Below, piece by piece: positions 30,680 through 40,440 of a stretch of 64,000 nucleotides of DNA (positions within the stretch are counted from its first letter, which is position 1; each line of letters starts with the position of its first letter). Source of the stretch: Adiantum capillus-veneris (taxonomy: Eukaryota > Streptophyta > Polypodiopsida > Polypodiales > Pteridaceae); NCBI GenBank assembly GCA_014529385.2, contig CM043953.1, forward strand, positions 87,258,342 through 87,322,341. Direction: 5' to 3'. The position numbers were made by a program, and so were the translations under genes. The notes under the pieces were generated by a model. It was not told where the DNA came from. It saw nothing but the letters and a program-made list of their open reading frames with translations, and did no database searches.

Positions 30680-31600
30680 GTCAAAACAACCAGCCCCATC
30701 TGAGTCTGAAAAAGCATGTAAGTCTAGCGGCAATGAGCCCCCCTTGGGATAAAACAAGCCAAGATGTAATGTGCCACTAAGGTAGCGGAAAATCCTCTTG
30801 ACAGCTTGCCAATGCTTAGACCCTGGGCTATGCATAAATCGTCTGACCTGTGAGACTGCAAACTGAATATCCGGCCTCGTGTTGCATACATAAATGAGGC
30901 AACCAACAACAGTTTGGTAAAGAGTGACATCAGCAGGATCGCCAGCATCATGTAGACTCAACTTCAAACATGGTTCCATGGGAGTGGCAATAGGTTTGCA
31001 ATCCTCAAGTCCAAACTTACATAGCAATGTCTCTATGTAACTTTTTTGACACAAGGCAATACCACCATCACATTGCTTAAATTGTATGCCCAAATAATGA
31101 TGCAACAGCCCCAAATCTTTCATCTTGAAAGTAGCATTCAAATCAGCCTTAAATTCAGCAATATGTCACTCATTTGGTCTAGTGATCAGCAAATCATCAA
31201 CATAAAGAACCACAATGAGAAATACATCATCCTCACGCTTTACATACAATGTTCTTTTTGTTGGACTGTTACGAAAGCCTCGTTTAACCAAATGAGTGTC
31301 AGCTGTCTCATACCAAGCACGAGGAGATTGCTTCAACCCATACAAAGCCTTCTTACATCTACACACTTTGTCCTCTTGTCCTTTTATGACAAAACTGCGA
31401 GGCTGCGTTACATAAACTTCCTCAAATATGTCACCATTCAAGAAAGCAGTAACAATGTCTGATTGATGTACATCCCAACCAAAATGAGCTACCAATGCAC
31501 ATAGAAAACGTACAGTAGTCATACGACAAGTGGGAGCAAAAGTCTCTTCATAATATATGCCTTTCATAATATATGCCTTTCTGCTGTTTGATAGGTGCTT
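30680..31600 (-). pseudogene. Copia-2 reverse transcriptase and start of RNase H
   Basis: On the minus strand the RT begins in GIYYEETFAP and includes TAFLNGDIFEEVYVTQP, CKKALYGLKQSPRAWYE and the catalytic LYVDDLLI. A TGA at 31166 interrupts the frame. It then continues through KMKDLGLLHHYLGIQF and PDIQFAVSQVRRFM to the RNase H start (HAFSDSDGAGCFDT). It breaks off at the Tat insertion and is continued at 20799. Directly upstream there is no integrase. Confidence 0.9.
31548..31590 (-). repeat. Short tandem duplication at the integrase-deletion joint of Copia-2
   Basis: TTCATAATATATGCCTTT occurs twice in a row on the plus strand, exactly where the pre-integrase segment ends and RT begins. The second copy encodes the GIYYE of RT. 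Confidence 0.8.
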
Positions 31601-32630
31601 CAAGAGGTGGCAAAGAAGCAACCATATCAGATTTCTGCAAATGCAGCAAACTGGCAAAATTCAGATGACCAAAACGTGCATGCCAAAGTTTTGCATCTGA
31701 AATAGCCCTTGAATCTGCAACAGCATTTGCAAAATTTTGTCCACACTTGTCATACAAAGTGAGCTTATACAACCCACGGCACAAAAGCCCAGATGCAACA
31801 ATTTCATCACCAAAACTGAGATCATGAACTGTACATCTGTCATCCACAAATTTGACTACAAGTCCAAGTCTAGCAAGTGCGGATATAGACAAGAGATTCT
31901 TCTTGATCCCAGGTACATAAAGTGCATCAACAAGTGTGAAGGAACTGCCATTAGCAGCAGTGATCACAATCTTTCCAACTCCCTGGACTGGATAAGAGGC
32001 GTTGTTGGCACAAGTGATTGAATTCCCATGAGGGACAGACTCGAGAGAGGTAAACAATTCACGATGTGAGGTAATGTGCTTTGTAGCACCAGTGTCGAAA
32101 TACCACACATGCGAATCTGCAGCAATTGACAAGCATGCATCATGGACAGCAGGATTGTAAGTGCACTCTGCGCTAAAAGCCCATTCTGCATCAACATCAG
32201 CAACACAGTCTCGTTTCACAGAAAACTCAACAATGGCTGCATTTGTAGTGGAACCAGCATTTGCAGTGGAACCACCCTCTTTGTTCTTAGCCTCTTTGGC
32301 CTTCAACTTAGGACACGACTTGATCAAGTGATCATTGGCTTTACAATAATGGCAACGCATCTTCTTTTTGCCCTTATCACCAGAATTTCCAAACGAATTG
32401 CTGCCAGCAGAAGCATTAGGAACAGAATTTTTTCCACTCGCAGCAGAACCATAAGAAGTGGCTGCATTGCTGTTACCACCCTTTCTTTGAGAAGCAATAA
32501 AAGCCTGTTCAACTACACGCTGTCTAGTCTTGTTTTTTTTGGAAAGTGACTCTTGCAACAACAATGTGCATAATGCATCAAACTTGACAACTTCTGGATT
32601 TCCTTGGGTCATAAGTCTCCAAGTACTAGC
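31600..32630 (-). pseudogene. Copia-2 gag knuckle, protease and pre-integrase segment
   Basis: A single open minus-strand frame covers a Ser/Gly-rich linker, the zinc knuckle CHYCKANDHLIKSC, the protease with an intact D-T-G (HVWYFDTGATKHIT, later LYVPGIKKNLLSIS) and the GAG-pre-integrase motif (LWHARFGHLNFASL). It then ends at the deletion joint, so the integrase finger and D-D-E core are absent. This part is the best guide to what Copia-1 lost. Confidence 0.9.
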
Positions 32631-33203
32631 AAAAGTCTGGTAAGAATCTGGTAAGGCATCAAGAACAGTCTACACAAGGGAACTGTCTGAAATAACTTCA
32701 CCTGCAGAAATAAGTTGCTCATTGATATCCTTGACACTAGCAAGGAAAGTGTCCATATCATCTTTCTCATGCATAATCTTTGACTCCAGCTTTTTACGCA
32801 GCAAACCAATTTTAGCCTCATTATGGCTTGCATAAAGACCTACTAGAATATCCCAAGCCTGTTTTGCAGATTTTGCTGAACGGATGTGAGGAACAATGGT
32901 GCGCTTCACAAACAACGCAATCAATGCATGAGACTACTCATCCTTAACATCCCAACGAGCTTGTTCTGCCGTAGGCAAAACAACTCTAACAGCTGCAATC
33001 CTTGCAGCAAGACTTGCAACATCCTCAACATCGCCTACATCCTCGGAACCAGGACGTACATCAATGCTCTACACAATGTTCCAAACACCCTTTGACACAA
33101 GAACATGTTGCATCATATAAGCCCACATAGGGTAGTTGTCCCCAACCAACCTTTCCTCAGTAGCAAACATCTTGAACACATCTGTGTTGTTGTTGTCAAC
33201 CAT
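32631..33203 (-). pseudogene. Copia-2 gag, N-terminal part
   Basis: Starts at ATG 33203 (MVDNNNTDVFKMFATEERL). It covers the same gag segment that is split in Copia-1 at 5161 and 14231. Stops are TAG 33069, TAG 32934 and TAG 32670. For the first two, Copia-1 has CAG. The third is shared by both copies. Confidence 0.88.
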
Positions 33204-33564
33204 GGTAAATGTTGCACCTGATGTGAAAACTGCCCGAAAATAAGAGAAATGGAGCGGGAACAACCTGTGCTATATAGCACAAACCGTAGAAGACTGTAAG
33301 GCACCTGTTATGCAAAAAACAACACTGACAAAAATTCTGCACAAAATGACGAAATAGCCTGTGCAGTACTGTTTGTAGTGGAAACGGAGGCCGAAATGAG
33401 CCCAAATCAAAATTATGAGCAGACCGAGCTCTACGAACCCGCCAAAATATTTGTCGACCTGTGAGCGCTTGCCAAAGCTCACTGAAATTGGAGAAATTGA
33501 GCAGGCGTGTGCTGGAGCAGCTGGCGACTAAGCTCAGGAGGACGTGACCTCCTCTGATACCAAT

Positions 33565-33791
33565 TGTTGGAATTAGGGTTGCAGAGAAACACACACAGCT
33601 TGGAGAAGACGAAGGAAGCTCAAGGCACACAATAGAGAGTGTGTTACTTAGTGTTCAATGGAAAGATAGATAGCCCTAGAGTGATGGGCGTATATACAAT
33701 GCACGGGGGAAAAAACCTCCTAAAGAGGGAAAAAATGCCCCGGCGGTCCTAGTGTGTTCACACACATCACTACCACATGTATATGGTAGCA
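33565..33791 (-). repeat. Copia-2 5' LTR and adjacent PBS
   Basis: This 227-bp LTR matches the Copia-1 LTRs but starts TGCTACC instead of TGTTACC in element orientation. The PBS is on the minus strand at 33552-33563 (TTGGTATCAGAG). The leader to 33204 has no ORF of note. Confidence 0.9.
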
Positions 33792-33796
33792 TGCAT

Positions 33797-35317
33797 ATGG
33801 TAATTCTGCATCTCTCTACTTACATTAGGAAGGTGATTGAGCATGTCTAATTCACCTCTCTAGTAATTTAATTAGTAAAAATCTAAAATTCCTAATTACC
33901 TAGGCCAAGTACTTAACTTTAGAACCAATTCCCGCAGGAACAAGTAAGGTACTATCCATAAAATACTATGTCTTCAAGGAAATCTAACCCTCTCGTATAA
34001 AAAGAATTGTTCAGTGATTCTAATCTATCATCGTGGTTGTTATGGTACTCTCAGACATTAGTTCTTTTTCTCCAAGTTTGTCAATTAATTAGTGAGTATA
34101 AAATGGCCCCGGTAAAGAGAACTCGCTTTGGTGGTGCCCACGACAGCGAGGCGGGAACAAGAAACGTGAATGGAAACGGGAAAGCTCCCATGGACGACCA
34201 AGTACCGGCCATCTCATGGGTCAATGACGAGGAAATGGATGAGGTAGGTCACATTTTTATTCAAGTTTGTTTAATTTAACATTGCATACGATAAGTTAGG
34301 AAAGAACATATCCCGAAACATGTTGGAGAAATCCGACAGAAACCTCGGCGTTTGAATTGAATTCTATATTAAATTCTAAGTATGATTGATGGATATACTG
34401 TTTGAAATAGGAAGAATGTCTGCTAGGGAAAATTTAGCTCGGCATGTTCATTTCTATTTCCAATGTTGAACTAGTCCTGATCCCCCTACTGATCACACAG
34501 GGGACGGCTCACGATGATTTTGCAGTAGTTAGAGTTACTAGCTTAGGGCCTCTATCCACGACTTGCGTTCTTTGCGGTGGATACCCACGTCTTGCGTTCT
34601 ATGCGGTGGAAATGTCCATGTTGTGCGTTCTATGCGGTGGACATACCTAGTTGTATGGGCAGCTAGGCGACAACGGGAGGAGTAAACTCTCGCTGGAGGG
34701 GGGATGTTGTACCTCCAGAACATTGGAATTTTAAATGAACAAGTTTGAGTAGAATTTTTACTAGAATTATTGTCTTGGTGCCACTTTGCAATACTGGTTG
34801 AAGGGCTATCTTAATGAACCATGTGAATCAAAATCTAATCAAGGAACTTATATGTTGAACAACCATTGTGGTAGTAATTAGGACACACAAAGAAGTGTGA
34901 GTGTGGGGGTGGAAAGTGGGGGCTTGGCTCAGGTTCCTAATGCCTATGAGAAGGGTGGTCCCGATTGGTCGGGAACTCTCCGTCCCCATAGTGTTATAAA
35001 TCGACACTAGTATTACTCATTGTACCTAGAGCGGGGAAGTCTCAAGTGTACGTGCCTCTAAAACATGGAGAAAAAGGCACTCGGGATTTCTCTCCTCTTG
35101 GAAGGTGGGTCTTAGGATCGCTAGATAAGTTAAGCACACTTCCCTTGCGAGGTGGAGCTAGATCTCGTTGCTGGTAGGCTCAAGCTCGACTCACTTTGTG
35201 ATGAGAGATCGTCCGCTAGATGAACCCTGAACCACTTTGTTTTCTTCCGCTATAGATCTAGTGGCCACGAGGTTTACCATCAGATCCGCCGTTTGAAACG
35301 GCGGGGTGGGGACCTCA
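33797..35317 (+). repeat. gypsy-T LTR 2, second part
   Basis: This continues 20079 after the TGCAT duplication and ends ACCTCA. It is followed by CACC and the PBS TGGTATCAGAGC at 35322-35333. The two parts together make about 2.79 kb. Confidence 0.92.
34103..34243 (+). CDS. Putative LTR-borne first exon, gypsy-T copy 2
   Basis: It reads MAPVKRTRFGGAHDSEAG...MDE in 47 codons, ending at GAG-GTAGGT. The proposed intron 34244-35437 (1194 nt) carries the LTR end and PBS and joins in phase 0 to 35438. This is the only copy in which both exons lie next to each other without a nested insertion. Confidence 0.5.
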
Positions 35318-35437
35318 CACCTGGTATCAGAGCTAAGCTTAGGTTAGATTGAGAAATAAAGTCGTATTATGTGAATATTTAAAAGGAACTAAGGGTATAT
35401 AGGTGGATGATCCGAATTCCTTGCATTGGTGTTGCAG

Positions 35438-35941
35438 GAAGACCCCGTGCTAGAATATCGGAAGTTCCAAGTGTTTGAGCTTATCTACGAACAAGCTCGA
35501 CGATCCCCAGTTTACCAATTCAGGCGAGATGTCATGGAGATGTTGTTGAAGGCTCATACACCGCACTCCACTCGCATCGATAGAGGATGGGGGCTCGATT
35601 GGACACTTGCAGGAGGGGTTTACTACATCAATGCTCGGAAGCTAGGATGCCTGGCTGTCGATTCGAAGAAACTACGTTGGGGAGAATAATTGAGGGTGGT
35701 GCAGATATTCTACTTGTTGCCTACACGTATGGACCTAACTGTCTCTGACGGCACCAATCAAACCCTCAATGAGTGGCTTTTGGAGAAGGTCACTAATGTA
35801 ATCCCAGCAAACCGAGTTAGAACTTTTGGAATACCAAAAGAAGAATCCTGGCTCGACGCTATAGTTTACTATCCACTCAAAGATGAGTATAGGAACTACG
35901 TCACGAATAAAGTAGAGTATCATGTGAACACAACTTGCTAG
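35438..35941 (+). pseudogene. gypsy-T ORF0, second exon, copy 2
   Basis: The frame begins EDPVLEYRKFQVFEL after GTTGCAG and ends NTTC at 35941. TAA at 35687 interrupts it, where copy 1 reads through (GQEL). It carries WGLDWTLAG, FYLLPTRMDLTV and DAIVYYPLKDEYRN. No known domain was recognised. It precedes gag by about 210 bp, a position not occupied by a gene in ordinary chromoviruses. Confidence 0.55.
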
Positions 35942-36154
35942 GCGTATCTTATAAGCATTCCAAAAGCCATGTAATAAATTGATCATGAGATATCCTAAAC
36001 CTTGAGAGGTTTTGATTGTAATAAATCTTTATCAATAAAGTGTTTTTTTTTGTCTCTGAGTCTCTGTCTCTTGATAAAGTGGGATCTTGAATTTTATTTA
36101 AGTCTCATGTCTATTTGAAATCCAAGTAATGGTATCTAGAATCTCATATAACCC

Positions 36155-37606
36155 ATGTAGACACCGCCTGCTACTCTCTACTCGGCGGCGCAAGAAAAAA
36201 AGCTCCTCCTCAAAAAAGCCCAACCTCCACTCTTTAAGGGCGAGGGGACAAATGTGGAGAGAGATGCGGAAGTATGGATGGAGGCTATGGACGACTACTT
36301 CGAAGCTGCGGGAACCCAACCCGTGAATCAAACCATGCTTGCAATGTTCTGCTTGTCTGGCGATGCCAAGATATGGTGGAAGCAACATTGCAGGGATTTA
36401 GATATTAAGGGATCTTCCCAATCCTGGGAAGACATCAAGGCGGCAGTGATGGGGCGTTACTTACCACCCGCCTATAAAACCTTGAAGATGAACGAGTTCT
36501 TTTCACTTCGACAGCTGACTTCATATGTCGAAGAATATTATTCAAAGTTTGTCATTCTTCGGAGATATGCTCCTAAGATGACGTTGGAACAATAGGTAGC
36601 AAGGTTCTGCCAAGGGCTAATCGACCGTTTGAATACTCGGTTGGAAGCTCTCAGGCCGACAACACTGCAGGATGCCTTGTTGAGGGCCAAACCTTTAGCT
36701 CTTGAAGTACAAAAAGTTAATTAGAATAGGAGGAATCATTTGGCAAAAAGGGCAAGGACAAATGTTTGGAATAACAGACCAGTCAACCGAGCATATGACC
36801 AGTGCCCTATTGTGGCTACCACCACAACTATGGAGTTCCCAAATGTGCGATGCTACGAATGCGGCGAGTTTGGGCATTACAGATCCAAGTGTCCCAAGAA
36901 GACTCAGGCAACCAGCGCCAATGCCATACCCTTGAATGTCCATGGGCATGGCCAACCTAATGGAAGAGGAGGACATGGAAGGATGAACCAAGGGCGAGGG
37001 CGTGGAGCTACCGCCAGAGTGAATGCCGCAGTGGTACAACCAACTGTGGGAGATGAAGCAATGCAGAGAGCAACCTTGCATGCTGCAATTGACAACCCTA
37101 ATGGTTGCGAGCAATACGCAGTCATTCATACGCCAGGATCTCTCAGAAGTGAACAAGTTAACTTCCTTATAGATTGTGGTAGCACTCTTTCATTTCTTTC
37201 ACCCAGATGCATGAGGAAGCTAAAGCTAGATAAGTATCCAACAAGCAAACTAGTTGTAGAGTTAGCAAACGGCAAGGAAGTAGTATCTCAATACTCTGCA
37301 GGAAAAATCGACTTTGATCTAGGGGGACACCCAACTTCTGCCCAATTTCGAACCCTACCCTTAGGATTCTTTGATGGGATACTAGGGATGGACTTGCTGA
37401 AGCAAAATCTGGCCCACATCCATTGTGCACAAGGGAACTTTACCTTTATAGATAGCTTGGGTAATGAAGTCTTAATCCACGGGGGAAATGGGAGACCTAG
37501 GGCTACTCTAGTTAAGGCCAGCAGACTTTTGAAGGGACTGAGAAAGGGGCATCAAATTTATGCGGTAAATCTCAACAAGGTGGACCAGTCAGATACCACA
37601 CTTTGA
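36155..37606 (+). pseudogene. gypsy-T copy 2 gag, zinc knuckle and protease
   Basis: One frame runs from ATG 36155 with TAG at 36158, 36593 and 36722, all at sites expected to be glutamine, and ends TGA 37606. Capsid hallmarks are PPLFKGEGTNVERDAEVWM, GDAKIWWKQH and YVEEYYSKF. The zinc knuckle CYECGEFGHYRSKC is intact (about 36854-36895). The protease reads LIDCGSTLSFLS, with cysteine after the catalytic aspartate instead of serine, and ends FFDGILGMDLL. Gag would form the particle and the protease would process it. Confidence 0.87.
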
Positions 37607-37612
37607 CCAAAC

Positions 37613-40409
37613 TGGTTGAGGGAGTATGATGATGTATTCCCTGAAGACCTTACGAATCTTCCGCCACATAGAGGGGTCATGAGATTGAAAGTATCCCTGG
37701 ATGTGAACCTATCTCAAAGCGACCTTATAAAATGTCACTTCCAGAGGCCATCGAACTCAAGGAACAACTTAGGCAACTCATTGAACAAGTATTCATTCAA
37801 CCCAGTACTTCTCCTTGGGGTGCACCAGTTCTTTTTCAGAAGAAGAAGGATGGGACCTTAAGGCTATGCATAGATTACCGTGGACTGAACCAGGTAACTG
37901 TCAAAAACAAGTATCCAATTCCAAGGATTGACAAACTCTTGGACAGACTCCATGGCGCCAAAATGTTTACAAAGATTGATCTAAGGTCAGGATATTACCA
38001 AATCAGGATCAAGGAATCAGACATTCCAAAGACAGTTTTCAACACTAGGTATGGACACTACGAATTCACAGTAATGTCTTTTGGTCTAACAAATGCTCCT
38101 GCAAGCTTCAATCGACTTATGTAGGATATTTTCAGACCTTAACTGGATGATTTTGTCTTGTTTTCTATGATGACATTCTAATCTATTCTAAGAACGAGGC
38201 AAATCATGAAAAACATGTTCGCAACGTACTTGATCTTCTTCGAGAACACCAACTTTACGCTAAAGCAAGCAAGTGTACCTTTTGCTAACCAAAGGTCAAT
38301 TATCTTGGATTTGTTATATCGGCCAAAGGGATTTCAGTGGACCCAGATAAAGTCAAGGATATCGTTGATTGGCCTCAACCATCCACCGTCAGCGAAGTAA
38401 GAGGATTTCATAGGATAATGGGATGGTACATGATTTTTGTCAAGGACTACGCACGTATTGCTGCGCCTTTGACGGAACTCCTGAAGAAAGGAATGAGGAT
38501 CGAATGGAAGACCGAGCATGAGTTTAGTTTTGCTAATCTAAAAGAATTCTTGGTCCCGGCTCCTATCTTAAAGCTTCCAGATTTCAGTAAGGAATTTGAA
38601 GTAGCGACCGATGCTAGCAAATTTGCGTTAGGTGGAGTTCTTATTCAAGAAGGAAGACCGGTGGCTTATACTTCACGAAAGCTAAGGGATCATGAGAAGA
38701 ATTATCCTACTCATGATTTGGAACTTTTAGCAGTTATACATGCGCTGAAGTTATGGAGACCTTATCTTCTCAGACGCAAGTTTCAGCTAGTCACAGACCA
38801 CAAGAGCTTAAATTGGATTTTTACCCAACCTATTCTCAATATGCGACAACGGCGATGGATAGAACTCTTACAAGAATATGACCTTGACATAAAGTATAGA
38901 CCAGGGAAGGAAAATACCGTTGCAGATGGACTTAGCCGAAAATCTTTTCTCGAAGCTATCTCTATTAAAAATAACCCTATGTGGGACAGAATTAAAGAAG
39001 CATCTTCGGTAGATCCAGAATACCAACGTATAGTGTCAATAGTCCAACAGAATAAGATGCTTGAAGCTAAAGATTACTCTCTTCTGGGAGGGTATCTTTA
39101 CTACAGACATAGACTCTGTGTACCCAGGGACCCAGCTTCAAAGAAGACTATTCTGTATGAAGCACACGATAGCCCTACATCTAAACATCCAGGTCATGCT
39201 AAGACACTTCATGCTGTGAGGAGGAGTTATTTTTGGTCCGGGATGAAAGGAGACATACTTCGCTATGTGAGGCAATGTCTTTCTTGTCACCGGATAAAAG
39301 CCAAAAGAATCAAGTTACCATGGCAACTTCAACCTCTTGACAAACCCCAGATGAAATGGGAATGCATCAGTATGGACTTTGTTACAGGATTACCTTCTAC
39401 AGGAGGTTATGACTCTGCATTCGTGATTGTTTATATGCTCACAAAAGTGGCTCATCTAATACCCGTAAAGACAACCTTTACTGCTTCAGATATTAGCCGG
39501 GTATTCATCAAGGAAATTTTTAGGTTACATGGTTTACACAAGCGTATCGTCAGCGATAGAGATGCCAAGTTTACATCAAAGTTTTGGACTTCTCTTTTCC
39601 AATCTATTGGGTCACAATTAGCTTTCAGCACAACATATCATCTGCAAACAGATGGGCATACTGAAAGAGTAAATCAAGTCATTGAGGACATTCTCAGGGC
39701 CTATTGTTCTCAAGATCCAAAGAAGTGGTTACAGTATCTTCCTTTGGTAGAATATGCTTACAATTCTTCCGAACACAGAAGCATATGAATGTCACCCTTT
39801 AAAGCTCTTTATGGACAGGACTGTTTAGCACCGCTTAACTTTTCAGACCCAACCATCAAGGTAGAAGCCTCTAGGAAGATGTTAGAAGATATGGAAGCTC
39901 AGATTAAAGCTATTCGCAAAGACATTCAGGCCGCTCAGGATAGACAAAAGCACTATGCAGATAAGAACTGTTCGGAAAGAACTTTCAAAGAAGGAGATAA
40001 GGTTCTTCTGCGAGTCTGACTGAAGAAAATCAACTTATCACTAGGCAGATAAAGGAAGCTAAGCCCAAGGTATTGTGGACCATTCAAGATTATTAAACTT
40101 GTGAGTGACCAGGCCTACAAGCTAAAGTTACCTACAAACTTAAAGGTTCATGATGTATTCCACATCAGCTTACTCAAACTCTATATCCCTAATCCTGATC
40201 AACTCTTGGAATCAGATCAGATAGTCATGCCAGCACAAGGAGTTCTCGAGCTCCAACCTGACTATGTACTTGAAACAAGGGAAAGGAAGTTATGCAACAG
40301 AACAATCAAGGAGCATCTAGTAAAGTGGAAGGATTGCCCTGAAGAAGATGCAACTTGGGAGGACGAACCAATGCTCATAAAAGATTACCCAAACACCTTC
40401 TTGAGATGA
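37613..40409 (+). pseudogene. gypsy-T copy 2 RT, RNase H, integrase and chromodomain
   Basis: RT begins in EYDDVFPEDL, shifts frame before 37732, then shows [22 protein letters not shown] and [10 protein letters not shown]. Further stops and a shift surround the FYDDILIYS box (38122-38333). From 38337 one frame of 483 codons carries RNase H (ATDASKFALGGVL, HDLELLAVIHAL, VTDHKSL, VADGLSR) and integrase. The integrase has finger EAHDSPTSKHPGH and CLSCHRIK, with D-D-E in SMDFVTGLP, SDRDAKF and TERVNQ. A TGA at 39786 is shared with copy 1. The chromodomain (VKWKDCPEEDATWEDE) ends at 40409. All domains are present, none is intact as a whole. Confidence 0.9.
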
Positions 40410-40440
40410 GAACATCTCAAATTATTCACGTTGGGGAGGT

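Larger units (their letters stand above)
20080..33791 (-). mobile_element. Copia-2: minus-strand Copia element lacking integrase, split by a Tat array
   Basis: The 5' LTR is 33565-33791 and the 3' LTR starts at 20080. The target duplication TGCAT is at 20075-20079 and 33792-33796. Reading right to left it carries a PBS, gag, CCHC knuckle, protease, a pre-integrase segment, RT and RNase H. The integrase is deleted. RNase H is interrupted at 20804-30675 by the Tat array (TSD GCGT). Many stops are present, so it is not autonomous. Confidence 0.92.

Noticed and set aside
36129-36326. Lys/Ser-rich ORF at the start of gypsy-T gag
   Set aside because: It is an alternative frame of the gag N-terminus (PPLFKGEG... 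lies in the correct frame).
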